A DNA stretch of 64,000 nucleotides from Shewanella sp. NFH-SH190041 (GCF_024363255.1 NZ_AP026070.1:2108001-2172000); one strand, 5' to 3'; counted from the stretch's first letter, positions 9,623 through 19,773 are shown. Notes: generated by a model not told the origin, from the sequence alone. Numbers and translations are program-made.

Positions 9623-11023
9623 TTAGTGACCATCCACAAAGATAAATTTTATGGTAAACAGCAGTGCGACCAGTGCAACGCCGGGGTGAATTTTACGCCA
9701 TTGCCCGGTACCGGCTTTCATCACACAATAGGTGATAAATCCGGTGGCAATACCTTCGGTGATTGAAAAAGTAAACGGCATCATAACGCAAGTAATAAAC
9801 GCCGGAGCGGCTTCGGTCATATCCTGCCAATCGACTTTAGCTAAGCCTGAACACATTAAAATGCCCACGTACATCAAAGCCCCGGCAATAGCATAGCCCG
9901 GTACCATGGCCGCTAACGGAGAGAAAAAGATCACCAAAATGAATAGCAGCCCAGTTACCACCGCCGTTAAGCCTGTACGCCCTCCCACGGCAACCCCGGA
10001 GGAGCTTTCGATATAAGCTGTCACGGTTGATGTTCCCATATAGGCACCGGTAACCGAGGTAAATGAATCGGTCAGTAAAGCCTGTTTCATTCTTGGGAAA
10101 CGCCCGCGTTCATCGGTAATGCCGCATTTTTCAGTAACCCCTATCATGGTACCGGAGCTATCAAACAGACTCACCAGTGCAAAAGAAAAAATGACACCTG
10201 CTAACCCCAGATCCAAGGCCCCGGCAATATCGAGCTGACCAAAAGTGGATTCAATACTGGGCGGCATCGCCATAATTCCGGTGTAATTCACCTCCCCCAT
10301 TAATGCGGCAATCAAAGTCACCACCACAATAGAGATAAGTACTGCTGCATGAACACCTTTAGATACCAAGATTAAAATAATAAAGAAACTTAGCGCCCCT
10401 AACACACAGGGTAATGAACTGAGATCGCCCACGGTTACCATGGTTGCGGGGCTGGCAACAACAATACCGGCATTATTCAAGCCAATAAGTGCAATTAACA
10501 GCCCAATCCCACTGGGAATACCAATCCGCAAACAAGCGGGAATATTACTCAAGATCCATGAACGAATACCCAAAACAGACATTAAGGCAAAACAGATAGC
10601 TCCCCAGAATATGGTTCCCATCCCGGTTTGCCAGCTAATGCCCATTCCGACCACCACAGAAAAAGCAAAAAACGCATTCAACCCCATCGCAGGAGCTAAA
10701 GCGATGGGCAGATTAGCGATAAGCCCCATAGCCAAGCAACCAATGGCACTTACCATACAGGTCACCACAAATACGCCGCTGGCGTCCATCCCCGCAGCAG
10801 AAAGAATTTGAGGGTTCACAAAGACGATGTAAACCATGGTCATAAAGGTGGTGATCCCAGCGATGATTTCTGTCGAAACCTTGGTGTGCTGAGCTGATAA
10901 TCGAAAATAACGTTCCAACCAGCCGTCTTTTACAGCAGGATTGGGTTGAGCGTTATTTGAGGGAGTCTGAGGTGACGCTGGTGCAGAGCCAGCAGGCTTA
11001 GGGGTGTGTCCTGGCAATTCCAT
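9623..11023 (-). CDS. NCS2/AzgA-type purine (adenine/hypoxanthine/guanine) permease
   Basis: A 466-residue transporter with about 12-14 membrane spans. Landmarks of the AzgA-like NCS2 branch (E. coli AdeP/PurP type) are FMTMVYIVFVNPQIL, APAMGLNAFFAF, SLFDSSGTMIGVTEK and STVTAYIESSSGVAVGGRTG. The N-terminus (residues 1-35) is a Pro/Ala/Ser-rich soluble tail. I use the ATG at 11023; a TTG two codons upstream is an alternative, both behind GAAGAAGGA. It imports purine bases with protons and lies directly upstream of ade, supporting adenine as a substrate. Confidence 0.88.
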   Translation of the reverse strand: MELPGHTPKPAGSAPASPQTPSNNAQPNPAVKDGWLERYFRLSAQHTKVSTEIIAGITTFMTMVYIVFVNPQILSAAGMDASGVFVVTCMVSAIGCLAMGLIANLPIALAPAMGLNAFFAFSVVVGMGISWQTGMGTIFWGAICFALMSVLGIRSWILSNIPACLRIGIPSGIGLLIALIGLNNAGIVVASPATMVTVGDLSSLPCVLGALSFFIILILVSKGVHAAVLISIVVVTLIAALMGEVNYTGIMAMPPSIESTFGQLDIAGALDLGLAGVIFSFALVSLFDSSGTMIGVTEKCGITDERGRFPRMKQALLTDSFTSVTGAYMGTSTVTAYIESSSGVAVGGRTGLTAVVTGLLFILVIFFSPLAAMVPGYAIAGALMYVGILMCSGLAKVDWQDMTEAAPAFITCVMMPFTFSITEGIATGFITYCVMKAGTGQWRKIHPGVALVALLFTIKFIFVDGH

Positions 11024-11409
11024 GGCCAAAATCCTTCTTCAGGGGAAATCCTTTCCTGAAATAGCAACAGGCACTGATTGATATCTGCGGTAAAGATCAA
11101 CACATATCATCCAGCCATTTGCGGACCTTCAGGGGATGTCTAGCTGTCTTATCGAGTAAACCGGCAGGCTGATGCCTGCTAAAATTGTGCGCAAAATAGA
11201 CATGAAAGACCTTGATACAGGTCACAGAGGCAGGAGTCTTTAATGCAGCAAAACCACTGTTGCCGCTGAATTTATCCTTTTATCTTAATGAGATAACCAT
11301 CATACACACATTGCCGAAGTAATGTTTTTCAACTTTAGCTATTGAACCGTGACATCAGGTTTTGTGCTTGATGGTAAATATTTGAGATGGATACCAAAGG
11401 AGTGGCGAC
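11024..11409 (-). promoter_or_regulatory. 5' region of the purine permease operon
   Basis: A 386-bp stretch in front of the permease. I looked for a purine riboswitch core and a PurR-type box and found neither convincingly. A short inverted repeat (GCAGGC / GCCTGC, about 11164-11179) is present but has no T-run. Confidence 0.3.
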
Positions 11410-11975
11410 ATCATACTGCTGCCCCCGTGATTAAACGTCGTGGCCGCCCTACATATGACCGCCAAGCCCTGACTGTCTGCAGGTAATATTGGCCGCTGCC
11501 AGACAAGTATTTATAACTCAGCCTTATCACTGGGTAATAACTGAAGAGATTATCCAGTCAACTGGTGTTGATAGGGCATTAATCAATAACTCATCGACAG
11601 CAAAGCGGTGCTGTACCAAGCCGTATCTAATAATATTCACGCATCATTTTTCTTAAAAGAAAACCAGTTACAGCTTGAGTCGCTAGCCGCAATAGCATTG
11701 ATGACCTGTTTATGACTTTCTTCGACACGGATATCACTTATCCAAGATTATTGGGTCTTATCTACCGAACCTTAGTGCTCAATGATGGGCCAACACACAA
11801 CCTTATTAACCATGCCATTTTGCGTTATACCGACTCATCACATATTCTAATTCTTACCCTATTACAGTGAAAAGGTTTTATTGAGTCAGGGTTAAATGTC
11901 ACTTTGTTAAAAGACAGCGTTAATGCACTGGTGATGGTGCCTTTTTACCCCATGTTCCGGGGTGAACATAGCTAA
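11410..11975 (+). pseudogene. decayed TetR/AcrR-family regulator
   Basis: Three frame-disrupted pieces on the plus strand read as parts of one TetR regulator. The first is KRRGRPTYDRQAL. The second is ILAAARQVFITQPYHWVITE followed by EIIQSTGVDRALIN, which is the helix-turn-helix. The third runs from FFDTDITYPRLLGLIYRTLV through FIESGLNVTLLKDSVNALVM to PMFRGEHS and a stop at 11973-11975. Stops and frameshifts break it between the pieces. It is divergent from the purine permease and may once have regulated it. The order and spacing fit a roughly 190-residue protein. Confidence 0.6.
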
Positions 11976-13405
11976 TGCCAAATAAATACCTCTTAAAACA
12001 TCTTTTCAGCATAAGACCACACCCTTTCTACTCGGAAACTCGAGAAATCTGGAGAGTTCTCGACATCAATATTCAGGTTAAACCTCAAATGTCCTTCAAC
12101 TTGCTAGGCTGTTTTAATTTAAATGTTGGTGATTAGTTGAATGTGGGTTCAGTTGGTGGGGATATTTATCAGCAAAAATTGTACTTGCCTAACATATATA
12201 TTTGTTAAGTATTTATATGCCCAATAATCATGATGATTTCGGCTTAAGCCGATGAGCATTTCTGATGGAATTTCGCTAATACCTTGTTATTTTAGATTTT
12301 TCCATAGGTTTCCTTCTCTACGAAAGCCAAGGAAACCTATGTTGAGTGGAAAAGTTTTAATGAAGAGATGTATCGTCAACTAGATATCACTAATACGATA
12401 AAACTAATACGATAAAACTTTATTTTTGACCAAATTTCAGAAAGTTATGTTAATCGTCGTTTTTAGTGATAGCAGTAAGCAGATGTCAGAGATGAAAGAT
12501 TTATGCCTAACTCAATACCGTTTATGCTCAAGATTAGTGAGTTGGCTGATGGAGCGCTTTCTATGATGCCATTGAAACATTCCGCCCACCTATCTACGCC
12601 TTTTACCAGAGCCATCCCCATCGTCAGCTACCATCAACAACTACAACCCCATAATAATATCCAACAACAGATTACATTAATCTTCTGGCAAACAGCTCTA
12701 CCTGTTAATAAATACCTCTTGACCTATTTCTTCCAACCGGTAACCTGCTGGAGCAAACGTTATATAGTCACTTACTCGGATAATAATTTGGTACAAGCAC
12801 CGACTAAACCCCGTATGTCTAAGCTCTCAATAACAAGCTTAGATATAACTGCATGAAATATTAGGACTATCTCACTTATACGAATTTTCCGGGAATAATA
12901 TTTATTTTAAACTACGAAAATCTTTATATTACTTTTTTAGAATTAACCAACAACACCTTAAATTATCTTGAGTTAACATTGAACATTCGGCCGTTTCTGC
13001 CCATTTTCAGTCAGATTAACTATGGGTGTCATTGTTCTTGTTTAGGCTATTTACGGATGAAGATGTGCGGTAGGCTGAGAAGAGGTTAAATCTAAGACCG
13101 TGTAAATGCCTCAATTTAGTCAGACCGGAATGGTGTCGCAAGAATACCTTCAAGCTACATAGACGAATGTCACACTTCAGTGTTAAATTCGTGGTTAGCC
13201 AGTTACTGTTAACGATGGATACGCACTACAAACTAATGAAATAATGAAATAATGATTTTCCTTTTATATTTTAGACTTGCGAGCAAAGTAATGTTTTTTG
13301 TACACTAATTATTGATAGAATCGACATAAGTAATGTATTAGATAATTCATAAGAATTGACTACCTATGCTGTGTCCTAAGTTTATTTCACAGCCTATAAA
13401 GCTAA
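11976..13405. other. 1.4-kb AT-rich decayed region
   Basis: No convincing gene. A 117-codon open frame at 12503-12856 (+) has neither a ribosome site nor a family look and may be chance or a relic. The region joins the broken TetR gene to the insertion sequences and is probably a site of repeated insertion and loss. Confidence 0.4.
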
Positions 13406-14423
13406 CAGGGCGAGAGCATACTTCGATGACTTTTTATCCAAAGAAGACCTTTGAACGATAATCATCATTCCAGCCCGCCTTTTTTATCTTATTTCGTTGG
13501 CTTGGTGCATCACAATGGCACTGCTGCAACAGGTTCATCACAAACCGGCGAAATAGCGCCATATTTTCAACGGCATCACCCATTGCAATGCGCGAAGCAT
13601 CCTCTTTAAAAACAACATCAAGGATGTAATGTTGACTATTTTCAATACGCCAGTGTTGACGAATATAGTGTCCTAAAAGCTTATGTTTTGGTGATAAAGA
13701 GCTGACGTAGAAGCTGGTATCGATTGAGGTTTTACCATCTTGAGTACGATGGCGCTCCACCGCAATGAAACTGCGGATGGTCGGCCATTTCTCTATTAAC
13801 TCCGGGGTGAGCTTAGCCTTTAACTGAAAGACGTAACGTGCTTCTGTACGCCCATGAGCTTGCTGAATAACTTCAGTAATGACCTTTTCCTTATTGGCAT
13901 CACACAGAGTTTGGAATTGAGAACGAATAAATTTATGCAGTAGAGGTTGATTTTTCTTAACTTGAACAACGACATGAGCTTTCTTACTGCTGATTAACTC
14001 AAGCGTTTCACGCTGGCAATGGAGTGCATCCATAGTGATGACGGCACCTTTGATATCAAGGACTTTGAGCATCTGTCGTACAACTTTGATTTCACCGTTT
14101 TTATTGGCTGTCGGCCGCTGGCTGAGAACGAGTCCGTTCTCACAGTCGTATGCAGTAACAAGCTGCAATGCTTGCTTGGGGTTATTACGATAAGCCCCTC
14201 GAAGTACCTTGCCATCCAGTGCAATCAGTGGCTTACCAGAATGGTAACGATGCTCATTGGCCCAGCTTAATAGGGCTAACAGCAGTGATTCGACTTCAAT
14301 AGCGCGCAAGATGCGCGCAATCGTGTGCCGGCGGGGAACACCTGATTCATACAAACGGTACTGCTTTAACCAATCAATTTTATTGTCCCCAAACTCTTGA
14401 ATATCGCGCCAACCCTCAGCTCC
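13406..14423 (-). mobile_element. ISAs1-family element, 5' truncated
   Basis: The left end begins CAGGGCGAGAGCATACTTCG, a plausible ISAs1-type terminus. The element contains most of an ISAs1 transposase on the minus strand and stops abruptly where the IS3-family element begins, so its transposase N-terminus and right end are missing. Confidence 0.65.
13434..14423 (-). pseudogene. ISAs1-family DDE transposase, N-terminus lost
   Basis: The readable frame runs from the IS3-family boundary: EGWRDIQEFGDNKIDWLKQY, then YESGVPRRHTIARILR, LIALDGKVLRGAYR, VITMDALHCQRET, VVQVKKNQPLL, YIRQHWRIENSQHYILDVVF and the C-terminus RSKVFFG. These are the classic ISAs1/H-repeat blocks, including the DG and D catalytic positions and the HWRIEN glutamate. 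Full-length members have about 370-380 residues; roughly 50 N-terminal residues are absent here. The internal ATG at 14354 would give a 306-residue product lacking the N-terminal domain. Transposition activity is unlikely. Confidence 0.75.
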
Positions 14424-14465
14424 TGAGGTAGTCCTCCCTTTTTTAACCGCAGTTTAAAGTAGAGG

Positions 14466-15281
14466 CTAAGCAGCCATCAGTGGTGGCCTGCCATTGTTTG
14501 CTTTGTGTGGTCGTTCATGATTGTAAAACCAAAGCCACTTTGTTGCGTAGTCTTGTACCTCGTCTATTGAGTCGAAAAGATGCTTGCTGACCCAACTGTA
14601 TCGAATTGTTTTGTTGTGCCTTTCTATGTAAGCGTTCTGCTGGGGCTTACCTGGCTGAATATATTCAATCCGAATGTTGTGTCGCTTAGCCCAATTGACA
14701 AACTCACCGCTAATGAACTCAGGCCCATTATCACAACGGATAATTGAAGGCTTTGGCCGCTGCTCCAAGAGTTGATTTAGCGTCCTAATAACTCGTAATG
14801 CTGGCAATGACAATCCCGCTTCAATCGCCAAACCTTCACGATGATAATCATCGATAACGTTGAATAAGCGGTAGCGTCGGCCATCGGCTAATTGATCATG
14901 CATGAAATCTACAGACCAAACTTGATTCGGCCGCACGGGTTCTTTTAGAGGCTCTGGGGCATGGCGTTTTAGCCGTCGTTTGGGGCGAATACGCAGGTTT
15001 AACGCCAACTCGCAATAAATACGATATACGCGTTTGTGGTTCCAGAGTTTGCCTTTCACATTGCGCAGGTAATCAAAGCACAGACCAAAGCCCCAGTCAT
15101 TTTCATCTGTCGTCAGCTGGATAAGCCAATCGGCAATATCCGCATTTTCATCTCGAAGGACTGATTGGTAGCGGTAGCAACTTTCACTGACACTGAAAAT
15201 GCGACACGCCATTCGAATACTGATGTCTGAAGCCGCCACAGACTGCTGAGCAAGCACTCGCCGCTCACTGGGCTTCACCAC
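14466..15281 (-). CDS. IS3-family transposase OrfB (integrase core)
   Basis: A 271-residue frame with the DDE integrase core. [11 protein letters not shown] carries the first Asp, [11 protein letters not shown] the second, and [17 protein letters not shown] the Glu; the C-terminus is [17 protein letters not shown]. It overlaps orfA by 7 bp, and a run of six A followed by G (15282-15287 on the other strand) lies in the overlap. This is the usual A6G site for -1 frameshifting that makes the OrfAB fusion in this family. The gene appears intact. Confidence 0.9.
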   Translation of the reverse strand: MVKPSERRVLAQQSVAASDISIRMACRIFSVSESCYRYQSVLRDENADIADWLIQLTTDENDWGFGLCFDYLRNVKGKLWNHKRVYRIYCELALNLRIRPKRRLKRHAPEPLKEPVRPNQVWSVDFMHDQLADGRRYRLFNVIDDYHREGLAIEAGLSLPALRVIRTLNQLLEQRPKPSIIRCDNGPEFISGEFVNWAKRHNIRIEYIQPGKPQQNAYIERHNKTIRYSWVSKHLFDSIDEVQDYATKWLWFYNHERPHKANNGRPPLMAA

Positions 15282-15541
15282 TTTTTTGCCATGGCTTCCT
15301 GAATGATTTCGGCTTTGAGGCGTTCTTCTGCATACATTTTCTTGAGCCGCCGGTTTTCGTCCTCAAGCTCTTTCATGCGTGCCATGAGTGACGCATCCAT
15401 GCCACCATATTTTGCACGCCATTTGTAAAAGGTCGCACTGCTCATGCCATGCTCACGACAAAGCTCTGGAACGGGCGTTCCTGCTTCAGCTTGCTTGAGG
15501 ATGTTAATTATCTGACTGTCTGTGTATCGCGATGTTTTCAT
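15275..15541 (-). CDS. IS3-family transposase OrfA (HTH)
   Basis: An 88-residue protein: [20 protein letters not shown], then [21 protein letters not shown] (helix-turn-helix) and a leucine-zipper-like stretch [20 protein letters not shown]. This is the IS407-group OrfA layout. It ends AKKW-stop just past the A6G slippery run, so a -1 shift leads into OrfB. It is transcribed away from the defence operon. Confidence 0.88.
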   Translation of the reverse strand: MKTSRYTDSQIINILKQAEAGTPVPELCREHGMSSATFYKWRAKYGGMDASLMARMKELEDENRRLKKMYAEERLKAEIIQEAMAKKW

Positions 15542-15629
15542 GTCGAATCTCCTACGTTTTACCTTACGAGAAAATTCTACTTTTGGCTGCTGTTATTTTT
15601 CGGGGGGACTACCACCACTATTTTTGATC

Positions 15630-16163
15630 ATGATAATCAAAGATATCACTGGACTTAATTGGTATACGCACCAGTTTAACTCTGCCATGCTGGGGCTTCA
15701 CAAGATTACATTCCCCATTGGCTTTTCGATGACAAACTCAAGTGTAGTTTGGGGATTAGTCATAGTTTCAGTGATTAGCTTGTTGATGCTGTGGTATGTC
15801 CTGAAGAATATCACTTCTAACCCGTTTGATATCACCATTACAAAAGCGAAAAGTCGCTCTAGTGAAGTGGTGAATTACACTATCCCCTATATGATTTCCT
15901 TCGTCGCCTTTGACTTAAGCAAATGGCAAGACTTGCTATCGCTCATCATATTCTTGGGTATCCTCTGCTTACTCTCCATTCGCAGTCAGAGTATTTTCAT
16001 CAATCCAATTTTGGCAGCACTTGGTTATGGTCTTTATGACTGTAGCTATACCGAAAATGGTAGGGCTAAAGAATGTGTGATGCTATCACCGAAAGATCTA
16101 ACAACTAATGATTTAGTAGAATATAAAAAACTGAATAATTACATGGGCATAATAAAAGACTAA
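15630..16163 (+). CDS. kwaA: KwaA-like membrane protein of a Kiwa defence system, probably 5'-truncated by the IS
   Basis: From the ATG at 15630 (MIIKDITGLNW) a 177-residue membrane protein with hydrophobic segments near residues 38-57, 82-95, 101-117 and 122-137, ending in a polar tail. The frame stays open upstream to 15522, but those codons lie in the IS end (IS terminus near 15614), so I do not treat them as original. KwaA proteins usually have about four spans; the first span before PLFLIMIIKD appears to have been replaced by IS sequence. The INPILAALGYGLYDC stretch near the end and the position directly before a KwaB-like gene (10-bp gap) support the call. In Kiwa, KwaA is the membrane sensor of phage attack that complexes with KwaB. 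Native promoter and start have probably been lost. Confidence 0.6.
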   Translation: MIIKDITGLNWYTHQFNSAMLGLHKITFPIGFSMTNSSVVWGLVIVSVISLLMLWYVLKNITSNPFDITITKAKSRSSEVVNYTIPYMISFVAFDLSKWQDLLSLIIFLGILCLLSIRSQSIFINPILAALGYGLYDCSYTENGRAKECVMLSPKDLTTNDLVEYKKLNNYMGIIKD

Positions 16164-16173
16164 GGGACTAACC

Positions 16174-17142
16174 ATGCAAGATAAATTACAGTTACTTGAA
16201 CAATTAAAAGCATTAAATTTTAATGAATTAACATGTCGTTTGTGGGTTATCAAGAAGAATACCCGTAATGCTCAAAATAGTTATAGGGCTTTATTTGCTG
16301 CTATTGATGGTTTAGACGCCGACTTAAAGAACACTCTTAAGGCTTTCTTTTGCGGAAATCAAAGTGCAGCCATAGAGCCAATTAATGTGTTAAATGAGTA
16401 TCAGGCATTAACCGCGGCTATAGATGAAGATCGAGCTTTAGTCGATGATAAAAATAATACAGATTTAGCAACGATTATTGAAAAAATTGAAGATGGTGCT
16501 GACAACGATCCAATTGTAGACATAAAGCAGTTTAATAATGCTTGGGCTTTAGTTTTTGAGTTTACACAGCTGGATAGTAAAATTTATGCGTTTTCTAAAG
16601 TTAAAGGCGGCTGGAATTTAAGATCTGCTCGGACTGCAAAAAACTGGATATTTAAGGAAGGGCAGTTCAAAAAGGTAGAAGTGGATAATATATTTTCATT
16701 TAGAAATGCGATTGATTTTGTAGCCTATGGTAATGATGTATTTATCCGAGATAAGGCTAATTATGAGCTTGGCTTGAATATACGAGAAGGATTAGAGGCC
16801 AAGCGTGACCTTCTGGCTGATGCTTTTGCTGAGCATGGCATTGTGGCAAGTGTGAATGACCTAAAAGTCGCTATCGGTACTAATAAAACCCTACTCCGTC
16901 GTTTAGTCGCTATTGAACAAACCCGTTACTTCGAAGATCAAGAGTTCATCGAAGATATGAAAAAAATCATTGATGATCATGAGTTCAACTTACCTTCAAA
17001 TGAAAATGGTCAGTTTGTTATTGATGAAAACAACATCGATTTATTCTTGAAACTAGTTAATGATAAGCGTTTTATATCGTTAATTAAAAAGCAAATGGTT
17101 GATGCAGATGTTGTCGAAGTTGTAGAGCAACCCGCTATATGA
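16174..17142 (+). CDS. kwaB: KwaB-like (DUF4868) protein of a Kiwa system
   Basis: A 322-residue soluble protein with an AAGGGA ribosome site. The centre carries NNAWALVFEFTQLDSKIYAF (121-140) and, after a basic linker, IDFVAYGNDVFIRDKANYE (180-198), the pattern of DUF4868. A C-terminal part ends ENNIDLFLKLVNDKRF. Length matches KwaB (about 315). Known role: KwaB binds DNA and partners with membrane-bound KwaA to stop phage replication. The gene is 10 bp after kwaA and overlaps the next gene by 4 bp (ATGA), so the four genes are translationally coupled. Codon use is AT-rich compared with neighbouring core genes, which suggests transfer. Confidence 0.68.
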   Translation: MQDKLQLLEQLKALNFNELTCRLWVIKKNTRNAQNSYRALFAAIDGLDADLKNTLKAFFCGNQSAAIEPINVLNEYQALTAAIDEDRALVDDKNNTDLATIIEKIEDGADNDPIVDIKQFNNAWALVFEFTQLDSKIYAFSKVKGGWNLRSARTAKNWIFKEGQFKKVEVDNIFSFRNAIDFVAYGNDVFIRDKANYELGLNIREGLEAKRDLLADAFAEHGIVASVNDLKVAIGTNKTLLRRLVAIEQTRYFEDQEFIEDMKKIIDDHEFNLPSNENGQFVIDENNIDLFLKLVNDKRFISLIKKQMVDADVVEVVEQPAI

Positions 17143-18833
17143 AAATAAAATATACGCCCAATCGAAGTTGGAGATTAAATCCTCCGGAGTTAGTAGGAGA
17201 GGATAGTTACCTCTCGCTCAGCGGTAACAATTGGGATGACTTTGGTACACAGTCAACATTGAATAGTACCCTTGTTATTGCAGGAGCTGTACAGCCTGTC
17301 GATTTCAGTTTAAAGCTCCTAATTACGGATTGTGATTATACGGCTAATAAATTAGATGAATTATGTGCTGCAGGCTGGAATGGTGAATTTCCTATACCGG
17401 ACGTAGATTATGTCTCTGTGCCAACAGATGTTGATTTATATAAGGTTTTGCATTCAAAGCTTGATGAACAAGTAGCCCTAAAAGTACTGTTAAATTTAAG
17501 AGATGCTGGATACTTGGTAAATGTTATTGGGGATACTGAAGCTAAGGTTCTAGTTAAAACTTCAGAATTTTCTAACTCATTACTTCGAGACAGTGGAAGC
17601 AGCAAGTCATACCAAGATGGTTGGCGTTTGTTTGTTGGTGAAGAAAGTCAGATACGCGACTTTAAGTTAAATATTCTAACACCAGAGTGGGAGTCAAAAT
17701 CAATCCCCTTTAGATTCGAATCAGGTCTCCTTCCTTACGATGTTAACGTTCTAATCGGTCCTAATGGTATTGGGAAGTCTTATTGCTTAAAAGCTCTGGT
17801 TGAATACTGGTTGAAAACAGGAATGGGCGATAAAAAAACGCTTGATGGCCTAGAGCATGAGCCATTTGACGTGAGGCCAAATATTAACCGTTTGATTTTG
17901 GTTTCATATAGCCCATTTGAAGAGTTTAGCTTGGGTCTAACTGCTGAAGATGAGGTGGCTGATAGAAGTTCGTATCGATATTTTGGTTTTAGACAGAAAC
18001 GTGAAGATGACACCATACGTATTAATCGTAATTTACCAAAGTTTGAGGCAAGTCACTCACTGATTGATGCTATTTTTGAAGACGAAAAGTATAAAGGTGA
18101 AAGTTGGTGGGTTAACAAGTTTGAAGCCGTAGAGTCAGCATTAAAAGTAGCGCTGGATTTTGACCATTTGGCGATTAAAGTGGATTTGAGTAAAGCTGGT
18201 GGGATTTTGGATAGCTTTCCCAGTATTATCAATGGCGAAGATTATTTAGAGTTAAATGGATTGGTTGGTGCTAAATATGAAAAGGAAGTATTTAAGAGTA
18301 TATGCAATTTTACTGATGGCATTCAGTTTATTAAAGATAACAAAGTAAAAGGGCTTAGTTCAGGGCAGCAACTATTTAGTTATATTGTAATCAACGTGGT
18401 TGGGGCGATTAGGGAGCATAGCCTCATAGTGATAGATGAACCTGAGTTGTTTCTACATCCAACACTTGAGATAGAGTTTATTTCTTTACTTAAGGTAATC
18501 TTAAAACCATTTAAATCAAAAGCTATCTTGGCCACACATTCGCTGGCAGTTGTTCGAGAAGTACCCTCTAAGTGTATTCATATATTTCGCCATGAAGGCA
18601 ATGGACTCGAAATCGTCCCTCCTCCTTTTGAAACTTTTGGTGGCAGTGTCCAAAGGATTTCGTCCTATGTTTTCGGGGATAAATCCGTTTCAAAACCATT
18701 TGATGATTGGCTAGAGGAGAAGATGCAAGAAGCTCCTGATGCGGAGCAGCTAATCAGAGAACTTGGTGATGAAATTAACGAAGAATTAATCATGAAAATT
18801 CTGAGTTTAGGGAGAAAGTATAGTGGTAGCTAA
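17139..18833 (+). CDS. AAA/ABC-type ATPase of a Septu-like (PtuA) pair
   Basis: A 564-residue SMC/ABC-like ATPase. Walker A GPNGIGKS is at residues 207-214, the signature LSSGQQ at 406-411, Walker B LIVIDEPE at 429-436 and the H-motif ATHS at 474-477. This is the OLD/RloC-like AAA_21 layout seen in PtuA. About 200 residues precede Walker A, longer than usual for PtuA, and look like an extra sensing or adaptor domain without recognised motifs. It overlaps kwaB (ATGA) and the following HNH gene (11 bp). Paired ATPase plus HNH genes occur in Septu and in retron effector modules. No reverse transcriptase is present here, so a Septu-like role is the best fit. Confidence 0.72.
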   Translation: MKIKYTPNRSWRLNPPELVGEDSYLSLSGNNWDDFGTQSTLNSTLVIAGAVQPVDFSLKLLITDCDYTANKLDELCAAGWNGEFPIPDVDYVSVPTDVDLYKVLHSKLDEQVALKVLLNLRDAGYLVNVIGDTEAKVLVKTSEFSNSLLRDSGSSKSYQDGWRLFVGEESQIRDFKLNILTPEWESKSIPFRFESGLLPYDVNVLIGPNGIGKSYCLKALVEYWLKTGMGDKKTLDGLEHEPFDVRPNINRLILVSYSPFEEFSLGLTAEDEVADRSSYRYFGFRQKREDDTIRINRNLPKFEASHSLIDAIFEDEKYKGESWWVNKFEAVESALKVALDFDHLAIKVDLSKAGGILDSFPSIINGEDYLELNGLVGAKYEKEVFKSICNFTDGIQFIKDNKVKGLSSGQQLFSYIVINVVGAIREHSLIVIDEPELFLHPTLEIEFISLLKVILKPFKSKAILATHSLAVVREVPSKCIHIFRHEGNGLEIVPPPFETFGGSVQRISSYVFGDKSVSKPFDDWLEEKMQEAPDAEQLIRELGDEINEELIMKILSLGRKYSGS

Positions 18834-19749
18834 GCTTAACCTTCCTGTTAATGATTCTGTTCAAGTGATTCGTAATATTTTTGCGGAGCGAGAGCATTAC
18901 AAAGAGTTTTACGAGGCTTTACTGCCAGATTTAGAGGAGAAGATCCTTACATATATTGAACTTGGTGCAGATCCTAGTCGGATGACACCTTTTGACTTGT
19001 CTCCTTATATAACCCGACAGAGGATAGCATCTGAGGCTTTGCTAGTGGTTAAGCCTAATGATCACCCAGATCCATTAATGAGGCTCATAGGTAAGCGAAA
19101 AAAGTCGTTAATTGGTCTGTATTCACCTGAAAAAGATAAGCAGCCTTACAATATTCTTGAAGATATGAGAAGAAAGCACGGGCTACTGTTTTGTCCTAGC
19201 TGTGGTGAACCGGGTAAACCGGGAACTCTGGATCATTATTTCCCTAAAGATGCTTACCCAGAGTTAGCCGCTGTTTTAACTAATCTTACGCCTATGTGTA
19301 GTGAGTGCCAAGGTAGAAAAGGAACTGACTTTCAAGACGAACATGGAAACAAAATATTTATTCACCCTTACTTTGATCCTGTTGACCAAGTATTGATTTC
19401 ATTGGAGATTTGTGAGCCTTATTCTAGTCCGTCTGCATTTAATATTTCCGTTCCAGATGATATAGAACAATCGCTAAGGATTTTAGTTTGCACTCATATA
19501 GACGGTGTGGACTTTATCGAGCGGTTTGAAGAATTCTGTCGTTCACAGTATATGACTTTATTAAGCAATTTTTCTGATGAGAGGCTTGATCCTGATCCAG
19601 ATACTGCAAGTCGAATAATAAGAAGGTTTTTGAGAAATACAGAAGGCCAATCAGTCAATCGGTGGGAGGCTATTTTTTATCGTGGTGTATTAAACAACCC
19701 TGATCTACTATATTATTTGGATAATGGCGAGTTGCCACAGTTTTTATAA
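18823..19749 (+). CDS. HNH endonuclease of a Septu-like (PtuB) pair
   Basis: A 308-residue protein starting with GTG at 18823 and overlapping the ATPase gene by 11 bp. The nuclease centre lies at residues 124-170: FCPSCGEPGK (zinc Cys 124 and 127), LDHYFPK (catalytic His region, 136-142), LTNLTPMCSEC (Asn 154, zinc Cys 159 and 162) and GRKGTDF. This is a Cys4 HNH/McrA-like fold. The N-terminal 110 residues and the C-terminal 140 have no recognised motif. With the ATPase it should form a nuclease complex that degrades invading or host DNA when triggered. It is larger than many PtuB proteins (about 200-260). Confidence 0.75.
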   Translation: MVAKLNLPVNDSVQVIRNIFAEREHYKEFYEALLPDLEEKILTYIELGADPSRMTPFDLSPYITRQRIASEALLVVKPNDHPDPLMRLIGKRKKSLIGLYSPEKDKQPYNILEDMRRKHGLLFCPSCGEPGKPGTLDHYFPKDAYPELAAVLTNLTPMCSECQGRKGTDFQDEHGNKIFIHPYFDPVDQVLISLEICEPYSSPSAFNISVPDDIEQSLRILVCTHIDGVDFIERFEEFCRSQYMTLLSNFSDERLDPDPDTASRIIRRFLRNTEGQSVNRWEAIFYRGVLNNPDLLYYLDNGELPQFL

Positions 19750-19773
19750 ACTTAAGTGATTTAGGAGAACGAG

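Larger units (their letters stand above)
14424..15614 (-). mobile_element. IS3-family insertion sequence (IS407-type), complete
   Basis: About 1.2 kb with overlapping orfA and orfB on the minus strand. The ends are imperfect inverted repeats: the left end reads TGAGGTAGTCCTCCC and the right end, reverse-complemented, GGTAGTCCCCCC; both continue into a shared AAGTAGA block. No matching target duplication is evident because the left side abuts the truncated ISAs1 element and the right side abuts kwaA. A second, partial copy of the same end lies at about 19785-20212 in the same orientation, on the far side of the defence operon. Confidence 0.75.

Noticed and set aside
11024..11409. Purine riboswitch in front of the permease operon
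   Set aside because: I could not find the conserved loop and junction nucleotides; only a short hairpin is present.
12503..12856. 117-codon plus frame as a gene
   Set aside because: No ribosome site, no family pattern, and surrounded by decayed DNA.
15522..15629. N-terminal 36 codons of the kwaA frame as native protein
   Set aside because: They lie in the IS end, whose inverted repeat partner is at 14424; composition changes at about 15615.
17139..19749. Retron effector module
   Set aside because: ATPase plus HNH pairs occur with retrons, but no reverse transcriptase or msr/msd-like repeat lies near.
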